DNA of 64,000 nt, from positions 83,200 through 147,199 of the forward strand of contig JBBHKE010001803.1 of NCBI GenBank assembly GCA_037447655.1. Reading direction: 5' to 3'. The position numbers and the translations under genes are program-made. The first letter of the stretch is position 1. Each line of letters begins with the position of its first letter. The notes below the pieces were generated by a model. It searched no databases and had not been told where the DNA came from. It saw only the letters and a list, made by a program, of their open reading frames with translations. Shown here piece after piece: positions 54,273 through 64,000 of the stretch. This DNA is from Zygnema cylindricum (Eukaryota; Streptophyta; Zygnematophyceae; Zygnematales; Zygnemataceae).

Positions 54273-54851
54273 TGTTAGGATTGCAATGTGGGATTTTGTC
54301 GATGTTGGTTCGTTTTTAGTGTGGGTCAATTTTGTCGTGCGTCACGTCACGCATTTTGTTTCGTTTCATTATTACTTTTAGTTTTGTTTGATTAAGTGTG
54401 AACGGTTTGGTCCATTTCGTTTGTGTACGGGACTTCTAGTATTTCAATTCGTGCGTAGTACTTCTACCAGTTGCGTTTCACGTAGGTTAAGTTGTACTTT
54501 AAGTATTGTACTTCTAGACGTTTTGTTTCGAGTATTTCCACTTTGCGTCTTACTCTATTTTGCGTCTAAGTACATGTGACGCTTCTAGAATTAGATTTTT
54601 TGATGTAATCTGCGACTAAGTCAAAATGCCAACCAGTGAGGGAATTATACACAATTAAGGAAAAAATATTGTAGAACTAATGTATGAGAATTAATGTGAA
54701 TTCCTTTTCTGAATTATGTAATGTCTCTATCTATGTTCATAAAAATTTAATGTGTATGAGCTGGTTGATAATTAACATTGAGTTAAATCCGCTTCCGCAT
54801 TGTGTAATTTGTCAATTTTCTACGCATTCCGATTGTGTTATCGATCCTTTC
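54273..54851 (+). repeat. 3' LTR of element F
   Basis: 579 bp; begins TGTTAGGATTGC and ends GATCCTTTCA. Differs from the 5' LTR by scattered substitutions such as TCACGTCACGC for TCACGTCGTGC. Confidence 0.93.
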
Positions 54852-54856
54852 AATTG

Positions 54857-55146
54857 AAAGCTCATGAACATAAGAAAAAAATGCGTCACCAAAATCAGGG
54901 ACAAGGACAGTTTTAATATTTACTAACAACTAGTAACAATGTTCCTTAAATTATATGTAGTTATCAAATGACAAACGGGGAAATGAAGGTCTGCGCAAAA
55001 TAGCAATGGCCGCAGCTCAATGAAAGCTTAACAACAATGGAAAGAAATGCGTCACGAAAATCCCCAACTATAAGGCTATTCCGCAAAATTAAAATGTGAT
55101 GGAGAGAGAGCAAGCGAAACTGTTGCACAAAGGAGTTGGAACAAAC
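54857..55146 (-). repeat. pstS copy 2 intron, donor side
   Basis: Matches 26160-26394. The ATGCGTCACCAAAATC region occurs twice (about 54881 and 55048), so part of the intron has been duplicated. The GT donor is kept at 55145-55146. Confidence 0.8.
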
Positions 55147-55268
55147 CTTCTCCACTGACGTGGCGCCACCGATTTTAATTGCTGCCTCAGCCCGATTTTA
55201 ATTGTTGCCTCGACATTGTTGACTGCTGCGAGAGCGACGATGGCGAGGAAAGCGACAATGGCGGCCAT
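55147..55268 (-). pseudogene. pstS copy 2, exon 1
   Basis: ATG at 55268-55266, then MAAIVAFLAIVALAAVN as in copy 1. A tandem duplication of about 22 bp (CGATTTTAATTG.TGCCTC, 55182-55225) shifts the frame after VEATIKIG, so exon 1 cannot join exon 2 in frame. This confirms that copy 2 is dead. Confidence 0.88.
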
Positions 55269-55365
55269 TTTGGCTCGGAGTGTTAGTATGAGATAGTGGA
55301 AACAAGCGCTGATAGATATTTAACTCTGTGTGCCAGATGACTTTGAAAGGTTGGCGAAGAAACGA

Positions 55366-55372
55366 TTTATAG
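55366..55372 (-). promoter_or_regulatory. TATA box of pstS copy 2
   Basis: CTATAAA on the minus strand, in the same place relative to the ATG as in copy 1. Confidence 0.45.
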
Positions 55373-56503
55373 TTCGTAAGTTCTCTCTTCAAAGGGACGT
55401 CACGTCGAAGGGCGGCTGATGGACGTTTTGGGTTTCGACCACGTGGCGGGTCTCCATAGATGCGCATTTTCGCTACGCTCAGTATCGTAAGGGCAAAAAG
55501 GTTTGGAATTTTTGTTGGAGTTTGTCTTGTCGGTGGAGCGCGGGGGGGTCGTGACGTATTCGGGAAAGGCAAACTTGGAAAGTACCTACAGAGAAAAACG
55601 TGCCATTTTCGAGGGTCCTACTGTTGGTGAGGACTTGATGTGGGAATTAGGTCAACAAAAGATGTGAATCAATAACCTTTAGGATAGGAATCCATAGGAA
55701 AGGAGAAATATGACCGTTGTCAGTTAAGCGGTTGATCTCCCGCGGTTCTATGTGTGAAAGGCGTCACTGGTGGGAATAACTTAAGTTATGTGTCTGAACT
55801 GGTCCGTTTTCGAATGACGAAAATCTGGCCAATGGGATGGCCTCATTCGATTATCTAGCCAGTCACAACTCGCCATTGTGGCGAGCTTGTATATTTTTGA
55901 GACATGCGTTTCGTACTTTTTTGCGATGTCACACGCGTGAAAGAGTGATGGGCCTAACTCTGTTCCGCGGACTTACGCAACTACACCGCGAATCGTTATT
56001 CGTGTCAAAGTTTAAATAGCGTAAAAAAATAATTAGTGTGATTGATTCTTATTTAGTGCCAGAAACGTGACAGGTTATGGTCCACGTACTTAAATAGCGT
56101 TGCTAATTTAATTACAAAAATCATGTATACTAATTGCGGAAAAAAATCAAAATTTTAAGAACCCTAATTAGAGTTATATACTCTAATAACGATTCGCGGT
56201 GTACTGTACTGAGCTTTCGCAGGTCTATAGTTTATACTTTGGAGTGACTGTTTTTGGAATTGACTATTATCATTTTAGTTATGTTTATTTGATTTGATTC
56301 TTGTTAGCGAATTATATTATGCTTCATTTAATGAAACTGGATTTTCTCAAGGCATAAAGGGATATAGATTTGCGATTTTGAGAAGCGTTGTTTCATACAA
56401 AAATGTGAAGGAGACCGAGCTGGACCTTCTCAACCAGCGGCCTTATTTTGTCGCATCTGCATTTTGTGTTTCATGAAAGATATGCAGTTATGCGAGGGGG
56501 AGT
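55373..56503 (+). repeat. pstS copy 2 upstream region with diverged repeat R1
   Basis: 55400-55560 matches 26620-26800. Beyond that, AGTTAAGCGGTTGATC, AGCTTTCGCAGGTCTAT, TTAGTTATGTTTATTTGATT and TTTCTCAAGGCATAAAGG are echoes of R1 (see 20330 and 27220), and the same motifs run in reverse at 63640-64000. Non-coding. Confidence 0.55.
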
Positions 56504-56511
56504 GTTATAAC

Positions 56512-56971
56512 TAGTGTTGGGTATCGGGTAGTTTCATATCGCGATAATTTCGATATTCGATATATCGAATATCGATCGAACAGATTCCTCGATATATCGT
56601 ACCAGGACCAACATAAATTATCGCGATATATATCGCAAAAATTGCTTGTCCGTACAGTGAGAGTACGGAAAACTGTACGGAAAACTGTACGAAAAAACGT
56701 ACGGAAAATCGTACGGAAATTTTGCCCCCCCCCCCCCCCCCAACGCTCAGTGGGGGGTGGGGTGGGGTGGGGGGGGGGGGGGGGTGGGGGTTGAAAAAAA
56801 AAATTAAAATTTTTATTTTCGATATATCGTCGATACGATATATCGGCGATATATCGGCTATATATCGCGATATTTCGATAATCGATATATCGAAGCGATA
56901 TATCGATTATCGGGTACCTAAAATTCGGTACATATCGAATATCGGCAAGTGGTCTTCGATACCCAACACTA
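56512..56971. mobile_element. hAT-like MITE, second copy, inverted
   Basis: TAGTGTTGGGTATC at the left and GATACCCAACACTA at the right form perfect 14-bp TIRs. The flanks are gttataac at 56504-56511 and 56972-56979. Interior as in 7056-7429 but in the other orientation: CGATATATCG arrays on both sides, four GTACGGAAA boxes, and a C-run of about 17 followed by a G-run of about 17 in GGTGGGG context near 56725-56790. Confidence 0.9.
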
Positions 56972-56979
56972 GTTATAAC

Positions 56980-57420
56980 TACGGACGAGAATCTATTGCA
57001 AAAATTGCAATTGTTATAACTACTCTTTTAGCTTTAAGAATCTATTAGTATAAATTTTAAATCTGGATATATAATACACCGCTCGTCGTTATTGGTGTCA
57101 ATAACACTAATTCGGTCGCGACTATTTCTGGCCAAAAATCACAAAATAGAGTTTACAACATTATTTAAGGACATGGACTACAACCTGCCATGTCTTCTTG
57201 CAATGAATTAGTATTATTAATAATAATTTTGCATTAACACTTTAAAGCTAATAACGATAAGCGGTGTATTTTTAGTGCATAAGACGTGGCATTTTATGGT
57301 GTACTCCCTTACTAACACTATTTTATGATTCTTGGCCAAAAAAAGGCGCGACCCAATTAGAGTTATACAGACGATGGGCACCGTACTATTTTGGTGATTT
57401 TTTTTAACCACTGAAACATT
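56980..57420 (+). repeat. dispersed repeat R2, second copy
   Basis: 57095-57290 is the partner of 23210-23410. A partial inverted echo follows: CTAACACTATTTTATGATT.TTGGCCAAAA at 57310-57342 mirrors GGCCAAAAATCACAAAATAG. A direct duplication of ATCTATTGCAAAAATTGCAATTGTTATAAC-type bases lies at 56990-57050. Non-coding. Confidence 0.55.
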
Positions 57421-58020
57421 TCCTGATCGTTTGTCCTTCAACAATTCAATTTGATTTCGTACACTTACAATGCCTCAATGCGCCTTAATAAGGTATATCC
57501 CATCTAAAGAGAGAGCCCTAACTTTAAGTAAAAGTTTACTTACTCCCCTCAAGATTCCTTCCTATACAAAAAATTTGAGTTTCACGAAAAATAAATTACT
57601 GTAGACATTTTGCCAAAAACGCGATGGTAAGACCATCAAAGTACAAGACATGATAGTAACTAAAAAGAGTTGTTGACCATCAAAGGTGAAAGACCAACAT
57701 ATTTAAGTAATTAAAACTTAAAAAAGGTTAAACAACAATAAAAGTCTAAAAAGGAAAGGAGTACAACAAAAAGAACAAAAAAATAACGAAACGGTACAAA
57801 CATTACAAACTACCATAAACACTTAACTCTAAGACGATGCCACCATAAATGTCAAAACTACAAATATCGACTATACGGGTCAGATGAGGCGGGGGTAAGT
57901 CTCGCACTCCTTGACTATCATTCACCATCGTCCTTTGTCAAATAAGGGTCGTAGCTTGGGAACGTTGAAGCGCGACAAAGAAACGTTGGTGGTAGAAAGT
58001 CGATATGAGAGTTAGAACTG
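57421..58020. other. non-coding, nothing recognised
   Basis: A/T-rich with short GATGGTAAGACCATCAAAGT-like repeats of ACCATCAAAG (about 57630 and 57675). No gene. Confidence 0.45.
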
Positions 58021-58023
58021 TCA

Positions 58024-58076
58024 GGTCCTCTAACTTCAAAATATCGTTCGGGTCCTCTAACTTCAAAATATCGTTG
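58024..58076 (+). repeat. 27-bp tandem duplication
   Basis: GGTCCTCTAACTTCAAAATA plus TCGTTCG occurs twice with no spacer (58024-58050 and 58051-58076, last base changed). Confidence 0.9.
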
Positions 58077-58219
58077 AGCGCAGTCATGTTTCTGAATCTG
58101 GCGAGAGTAGACGGCCCTGGTTCCCCGAATCCTCATTTGAATGGCAACCGTTTGCAGCCAGGGCAACACGTGCGCAGAAGGCAATGGTAGATGTTTGCTA
58201 TGCCAATTTCTGTAGCAAT

Positions 58220-58560
58220 GGAAATTGTCGATGTCAACGTTGACACTATTATCAATGTCAATGTCAATGTCAATGTCAATAATGTAGCTGTCAATGTCGG
58301 AGAAAAATATGAATGGTTGTTTCAATGTCGATGCCATGGCAAATGTCGATGGCGATATCGGTGTCACTATAGCAAATGTTTGATGACAATATCTATGTCT
58401 ATAGAATATCAATGTAGATGTCAATGTCAATGTCGATGGTAATGTCGGTACCGATAGCCATTGTCAATGCCAATTCCAATGGTGATGCTTATGCCAATAT
58501 CTTATCCATACTATCTATTTTATTATCAACATTTATATCAATATCGATGTCAATTGCTTC
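58220..58560 (+). repeat. degenerate hexamer repeat, TCAATG/TCGATG type
   Basis: Core runs of GTCAAT(G) at about 58250-58285 and 58405-58445, with diverged units between. On the minus strand this reads as alternating D and I, which explains the apparent ORF. A slippage-derived simple repeat. Confidence 0.85.
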
Positions 58561-58619
58561 ACAACCCACAATAACGATTCCATCTCGTACCTTGTTGTGT
58601 AGTGTTATCCTTTTATGAG

Positions 58620-59100
58620 CAAAGAAAGCAAATAGCCGCCTTCCTCATCTATAGGTTGACCATAAATGCAACAAGGCTTTTGCCTATTAACGAAGAGTGA
58701 GGCATGCTAAGCTCAAAGCAAAACACAACATAAACTTGAAGAGAAGATAAATAGAGCGAGGAGAAAATTGGGGTAGCAACAACCTAAGCTCCAACCGCAA
58801 GCTCCGAAACATAATCCGAGTCAACCACGCGCTTTAAAAGTAAAGAGCCCTTGAAGTTGGTTGTTCAGTTCAACAACCGATACCTTAGCGACAATATGTT
58901 GTTTAGAGTGACTTAAAATAAAGAGAAAAGAAAACAAGATAACTTCATCGTGAGCCTTTATTCGTAAAAGCACTCGAGTGGACGGTTACGGTTGTTGAAA
59001 TGACATTAAGCCCTTATCAACGTGAGAGATCACATGGGCTAAAACATGAGTACCGTCCATTAAAATCCTTGAAGTAATAATAGATACCACTATAGCCAAA
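58620..59100. other. region downstream of LINE remnant
   Basis: No firm feature. On the minus strand LPLRYRHLCTSSLPNEFGY may prolong the reverse-transcriptase remnant, but stops are frequent. Confidence 0.35.
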
Positions 59101-60230
59101 CTCATTAGGTAAGCTGCTTGTGCAAAGATGGCGGTAACGCAAAGGAAGACCCTCTCAAGTTACCGGTAAAGTTGTTTTTCCATGAGTGAGAAGTCCACCC
59201 AAGTGAACAAAAATACCGTGGTTGACAAGTCGATGTAGGATCCGCAAGAGGTGATCTTCAAATTTTGAAAGGAATGAAAGGAAAGAAAAATTGGGAGATA
59301 AAATGTGAGATAAATATAATTGACGTTCTACAAAACAACGAGTTAAGATAGCAAACGCCACTTGAGAAACTCTATGTTTGAGAGGGTCTCCACAGTGGGA
59401 AAGGTCGTCTAACACGATGTCTTTAAGAAGCTGGTTGAAAAAATCAAGGGCTCCTATTGGTGAACCAAAAGCCCTTATACTCTCTTTCGGAGTGGAAATG
59501 TGAAATTCCCATAGGAGAAAAATACCCGTTGGCAAACCAATAGAGCTCTATGCGACAAATTTGTTGATTAAGACGGAAAAATGTATCTTTGGAAAGGTTC
59601 TTTACGAAATGGTGGAAGAGAGGAATTGCCTGGTCAAGTAAGTCAATGATATGAGTGTCGTCAACAATAAAGGAGAACAAATAACTTGGAAAAATTGTAG
59701 CGAATGCTCTTAGAGCTTTTACGTGAGCGAGAGAAAAAAAGTGATCTCCTAAAGGTTCACTTTGATGAATACTAATTATCGATTTCAAAGTGGTAGCCTC
59801 TCAGAATAGGCCTCCGATTTGACAAAGTAGGGGGTTAAATTTGTTGAAAAAAACCTGAAAAAATGGAATTTTTTTGGTTAATTGGAGACAAGGCGTGTCG
59901 AAACTTATAAAATATAGTGGTGTGCTTAACAGTGTGGAAGCCTTTAACAATGTCAACTTGGAGAAACACCCAATCTGAATGCAATTCAAAAGTCGTCGTA
60001 AACCGTGGAGAACCACCTCTAAACCTCCTCGCGTTGCGACACCAAACTAATATGGGGGAAAATGGTATTCGAATGCCATTGAAGTTGTAAACACATTTAT
60101 TCTCCACTTCCCCGCCAAAGATTGGACGAATACCATCAGTTGGTTTCGAGACACCAAAGAGACGAGTTGTCGACAAAAGTGGGACTATAGTGGGAGGCAC
60201 GTGCCCTCGCGCTAATTAAGAGGCCACCTT
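59101..60230 (-). pseudogene. LINE-type reverse transcriptase remnant
   Basis: Three overlapping minus-strand frames. Upstream frame (60200-59835): TDGIRPIFGGEVENKCVYN (like the DGGIRPIAxGE block of non-LTR RTs) and SDWVFLQVDIVKGFHTVKH (RT motif A, D kept). Next (59788-59444): FPSYLFSFIVDDTHIIDLL (the catalytic ADD reads VDD) and LFHHFVKNLS. Last (59535-59155): FGSPIGALDFFNQLL and QVAFAILTRCFVERQLYLS. The order fits a non-LTR RT. About 380 codons with at least two frameshifts; no endonuclease seen. Confidence 0.7.
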
Positions 60231-61200
60231 AAACAACAAATCAAAACGTGGTTTCTAAAGGAGAAAAATTGAGAAGAAACTCCTATACCATCTTGGATGG
60301 TCCCCCAACTGACAAATGAGGGGAGCTAAATATAGCTCTCCTAATGGTTTCTTATCGAGATAAAATGGTTTTGGAGGTTCATATGAAGGGTGAATGGCCA
60401 TGAGGGCTTCAATTGTAAATATTATGGTTGGCGCTGGTGAGAAAGGTCGAAATGCAGGAGTAGCAAAAGAGGCTCACCACATTGGCCAACGTGTAGTGCA
60501 TGTCAACAAGAGTCTCCCATACAATCGAAAGAAGCCACTAAAGGACAAAATTTGGTATCCCATGGAGGTGCAAGCCAAACAATTATAGAACCCGCACGAA
60601 ATAAGATAGAGCCATAAATTTTACACCAAGATCCGCCACGTAAACTTGGGCAGAAGAGACGTCATGTTTTATGACTACATCCCATTATATGATGGAAATT
60701 TGTGGAAAATTTAAACGACATATGCTATAGTGTGATACGCTATCGTGTATGTTAAAATGTTGGAAAACGTATAAACGAAGCTTTTAACGGAACATATTTT
60801 AATGTGGTTTGCTATCCTTTTAGACTAATTTTGAGGGCTTGGACCATGTGCTCGAGTAACAGTACTTTTCTATCGCTTTCCTCAAAAAATGAATTCTTCA
60901 CCGAGAAAATCTTCTTTGCTACAAAAAAAATGTAAAAAATGAAGTACAATTTACATCAACTTGGAACGTAATATGTAATTTTTTTTTGTCGTCTTACTAT
61001 TTTCGACCCACTGTCACGTCATGTTAACTCATCTTCAAACTTAAACCATAATCATATCAAAACCCAATTTAAGGCGGAATCATACATGATCAACAAGTGT
61101 AAAAACTTGTTTGCTCGTCTCACTTGATCCAAACATTTTATTACGACGGAGAACACGCTCTTTTATTTCTTTACCCGTCGAGCGAAGGTTCGTAAAATTA
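60231..61200. other. non-coding, nothing firm
   Basis: 60231-60600 lies upstream of the RT remnant on the minus strand and could be its decayed N-terminal part, but I see no motif. The rest is A/T rich without repeats in the window. Confidence 0.35.
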
Positions 61201-61204
61201 TTTC

Positions 61205-61560
61205 CGCATGGGTCTCGAACCCCCACTTTCATGAGTCTTTGCGAAAATTTATGTTGTCGACGCCTCTCACCCTCCCTCTTCCATTATATTTTACTTTTCC
61301 TCTTCTTGGAATGAAATACATTTTTTTTGTATGAAATGAAAAAGCTCGGTAAAAGTTATTTATTGACAATCTTTGCGTATAATTTGGTGAGAATTTACAA
61401 GAGAAAGGAAAAAAACAAGTAAGGAAGCAATAGTAAAAAATTCCAAAATTAGTGACCTCGACGATGTCACAAAAAAGCATGACATCATGATGTCAAAAAA
61501 AACCATACATCTTAAACGTCACAAAAGAATTGTATCATGTAGCAACTAAAAATGTCATCA
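61205..61560 (+). repeat. dispersed repeat R3, partner of 21860-22200
   Basis: Shared blocks in order: GGTCTCGAAC, GAGTCTTTG, CGCCTCT, TCACCCTCCCT, ATGAAATGAAAA, TTATTTATTGAC, GAGAAAGG/GAGAATAT and GATGTCAxxAA..GACATCA. Non-coding. Confidence 0.5.
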
Positions 61561-62760
61561 TTTTAAGTGAATAATTTTGTTTTGCGACACTACAACACTT
61601 GCAAAAGTAGTAAGGGGAATTTCTATTAAACAACAAAGTTTGATGGTTAAGTTAAAGGTACATGGGAGGATACCCTAAAAAAATTGTAATAAAAAATGCT
61701 TACCTTTTCCAATAGGACATTTAACTTTCCGCGTCACGACAACGTAACACACTGAAATATGTTCCCATAGAGATTTCTTACGGTGGCGTATAGAATCAGA
61801 ACCGCCTATTTTCAGTTTTTGGAAACGGTTACGGTCCCGCTATTACTCGTACTGCCAGTTCAAGAATAATTGCTGATATTTAGACTACACTATTTTTCTA
61901 CTTATTTTTTAGATTAGTTGAGGTTCATAAAACCCCTCATTTTATAGGCTATTTGAAGTGTTATAGACTTGTACTTTTTTTACGACAACATGAATCGCTA
62001 TTAACACCATTTCCACGCCCCAAAATTATGACCCATTGTCGAAATTTAATAGAATTAATAATAATATTGTTTTCTCTACATTAATGTAGGTATGATTTTA
62101 TTTTTGTCAACTACTCTTCTTTAAGAAATGTGTCAGTCCGTTCGAACACTATTCGCTATTTTGTACCAACATAAAAAGTGTTACAGAACGACGTCTAAAA
62201 GCTGAAGTGAGTGGCGTCGACACAGGAAAGCGCACTCATATTTGATTCATAAAAATAAAAGCTACGGGGGATCCCTCGAACAACATGTTCAAACGTCGAC
62301 TATGTGAATACAGACTCTAGCGACTACGCTGTGGAATGTGTATCCAAATTAGGGTTGTGTGTGTTAATTAGTCATAATATTCTGTTAGCTCTAGCCTTTA
62401 GGACATTTGAACCCAAACGACGTTAATAACACTTAGCTGTTTCCCTACGTTAATAGCTGTTACCCCCTTTGTGCTTGATGGTTTCTCCATCGCACTTTCT
62501 CTAATAAAGTTTTATTTCTTATGTTAATAATTTATAATCATAGTTGTTCATAGCGATTAGTGCAAACGTTTCAATCGTGAGGAATTATATGTAACGAACG
62601 CATTGAACTTTTGAACAAATCGTAAAAAATCGTTAATGAATTTTCATCCGTACAATTCCGTATAATTAAAACAAAATTTTTTTTGCATATAGCGAAGTTT
62701 GTAAGTTTTCCGTTAAATGAGCGCTAAAGTATTATGAACGGTTAAATAAATATGACACTT
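61561..62760. other. AT-rich non-coding region with an old repeat
   Basis: 61985-62260 resembles 28960-29230 (see there). The rest shows no gene or repeat that I can support. Confidence 0.4.
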
Positions 62761-62769
62761 TTTATCGGT

Positions 62770-62960
62770 ATCGTAATTCCTTCATCAACTGGTAGGGTGG
62801 AATATTAAGAAGGCTCTGTCAAGACTATGGCACACCCGGGTTCAAATATCTGCAAGGGCACATTTTTATCAAATTCCGTGTGTCTGAGCCTATCTGACAC
62901 GCAGCCATGGCCGCCTTCTCTCTCTATCTATCAGACAACACACGACTGCAAAAAGATAAA
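62770..62960 (-). repeat. possible old LTR fragment (A/B type)
   Basis: GGTTCAAATATCTGC (B-box like), then a GC-rich gap, GCAGCCATGGCCGCCTTCTC and ACGACTGCAAAAAG in the order in which LTRs A and B (reverse) carry the tRNA-like box, GCAGCCATGGCTCC and TGACTGCGACAAG. Too diverged to align further. Confidence 0.35.
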
Positions 62961-63104
62961 GTACAGACCAATTACAGATGACATTTTTTACATTAAGCAT
63001 TGCATGACATAAAAAAACGCGCGCAAAAATAGTGTGACGTTTCAACGTCTCTTTTCGAAAATGTGCGTACATTTACGATGAAGAGACGTACAAAATCCGT
63101 GATA

Positions 63105-63130
63105 TTTCTGTTCAGGTCACTGAACAGAAA
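63105..63130. repeat. perfect 11-bp hairpin
   Basis: TTTCTGTTCAG, loop gtca, CTGAACAGAAA. No T-run follows and no gene ends here, so it is not called as a terminator. Confidence 0.6.
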
Positions 63131-63399
63131 GTACCAATAACTACGACGTATCTTTTCCTCGAAGTTCCGTACATTTCCGTGAAAAACCGTACATATTATG
63201 GTAATTATCGTACTTTTCCCGTAAATTGTCAGTTTCAGTTTACGGTAGACGTTTTTTTCGCGATTTTCAAAATCGTCACGCATTATACGTTTCAATCGGA
63301 AAATATGAAAAAATTGCACGATTTGAACAACACTGTTTATAATGAAGTAACAGCAATTCACGGCGTACTGGACGAACTGCGGATACGGACGGTGGACCG

Positions 63400-64000
63400 C
63401 TATCCGTAGGCCTGAGCGTAGGTCGCGTCGGAATCCCCCCCTACATATAGATGCGACAAAATAAGGCGGCTGGTGAAACTGTCCTGTACGGTCTCCGTAC
63501 GTAGTTGAACCATACAATCTGCTCAACAAAATAAATTCAAATCCCTTGATCCCTGGAGAAAATCCGCCTTCATTAAATAAAGTACACTAACATAATTAGC
63601 TAACGCAAACAAATAAAAAATAGCTAGCTGGATAGTGACAATTCACACGTACCAAATCCAATCCCATCAAAAAGTCACGTGACATATTAGACCTGCGAAA
63701 GCTCCCAGCAGTTGCAATTGTCTGGGAAATCGGGTAGTCCTGCTAATGTGTTAAGCGTCTGATTTTTGGGAAAAAAAAGTATAAAATAGTAAAATACGCA
63801 TGGTTTTTCCCACGTGGGCGATTTTTGAATGGCCAGAAGCCCAGAAGCCACCATGACCCAACGGTCATACCAGATTCTGATTATTTGCGCAAACGGACCG
63901 GCTCAGGCTCGTAAATTATCTATTCGCACAAGTGGCGCTTTCCCACGTGTGAAGGTGCCCGCAGGGGACCAACCGCTTAACTGGTATGACATTGATTCTC
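63400..64000 (-). repeat. dispersed repeat R1, inverted copy at right edge
   Basis: Read on the minus strand: GAATCAATGTCATACCAGTT, AAGCGGTTGGTC, GACCGTTGGGTCATGG, GGCCATTCAAAAATC, CCACGTGGGA and AGCTTTCGCAGGTCTAAT, which follow the order of R1 at 55670-56230 and 27300-27500. It is cut off by the window edge, so a further pstS-like copy in inverted orientation may lie just outside. Confidence 0.55.

Larger units (their letters stand above)
48790..54851 (+). mobile_element. Ty1/copia element F, full length, decayed
   Basis: 6062 bp with LTRs 48790-49369 and 54273-54851, flanked by attga (48785-48789 and 54852-54856). Order: LTR, primer site, gag with two zinc knuckles, protease, integrase, RT, RNase H, purine tract GGTAGGGGGAA, LTR. 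Inserted in the intron of pstS copy 2. Same lineage as E in coding sequence, but with a different LTR. Confidence 0.95.

Noticed and set aside
57918-58430. 170-codon minus-strand ORF with alternating D and I
   Set aside because: It is the translation of a TCAATG/TCGATG simple repeat.
63105-63130. Rho-independent style terminator
   Set aside because: Hairpin has no T-run and the context is eukaryotic and non-coding.

Overview
The window reads as a transposon graveyard from a eukaryotic nuclear genome, most likely a streptophyte (charophyte-grade) green alga or a relative. The reasons are Ty1/copia elements whose primer sites match plant-type initiator-Met tRNA, a Ty3/gypsy-type element carrying a DNA cytosine methyltransferase (an arrangement reported from charophytes and, independently, dinoflagellates), a GT-AG spliced gene with a secretory leader, and large AT-rich non-coding stretches. 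The species cannot be named from sequence alone.

Layout. 1-1898: broken gypsy-type gag on the minus strand, split by a copia LTR. 1899-10283: copia element A (+), itself holding a solo LTR of family B, a hAT-like MITE and a solo LTR of family A. 10284-19290: a gypsy-type element (+) with protease, then a DNMT3/DRM-like methyltransferase, then reverse transcriptase. The methyltransferase is cut between motifs I and II by a full-length copia element B1 (11059-17506, minus). 19290-23200: non-coding. 23210-28510: the only host-like gene, a PstS/PBP-type phosphate-binding protein with signal peptide and one intron (minus), with conserved flanks. A short TIR element sits upstream of it. 29302-40340: copia element D (minus), whose LTR is split by element C (+), which holds element B2 (+). 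40430-56500: a second, dead copy of the pstS locus, split by a 1.3-kb TIR-like insertion and by copia elements E (minus) and F (+), both in its intron. 56512-56971: second copy of the hAT-like MITE. 57000-64000: dispersed non-coding repeats, a hexamer repeat tract, a decayed LINE-type reverse transcriptase (minus) and, at the right edge, an inverted copy of the pstS-upstream repeat.

Target-site duplications can be read directly for the solo LTR at 2779 (attgc), B1 (ctact), B2 (aaccc), E (aagaa), F (attga), both MITEs (8 bp) and two TIR insertions (8-9 bp), so the order of nesting is well supported. Elements A, B and C place a match to the anticodon stem-loop of initiator tRNA-Met directly after the LTR (half-tRNA priming), while E and F use the ordinary 3' end of the same tRNA. 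Almost every element ORF is broken, and many stops are C-to-T changes of CAA, CAG or CGA codons.
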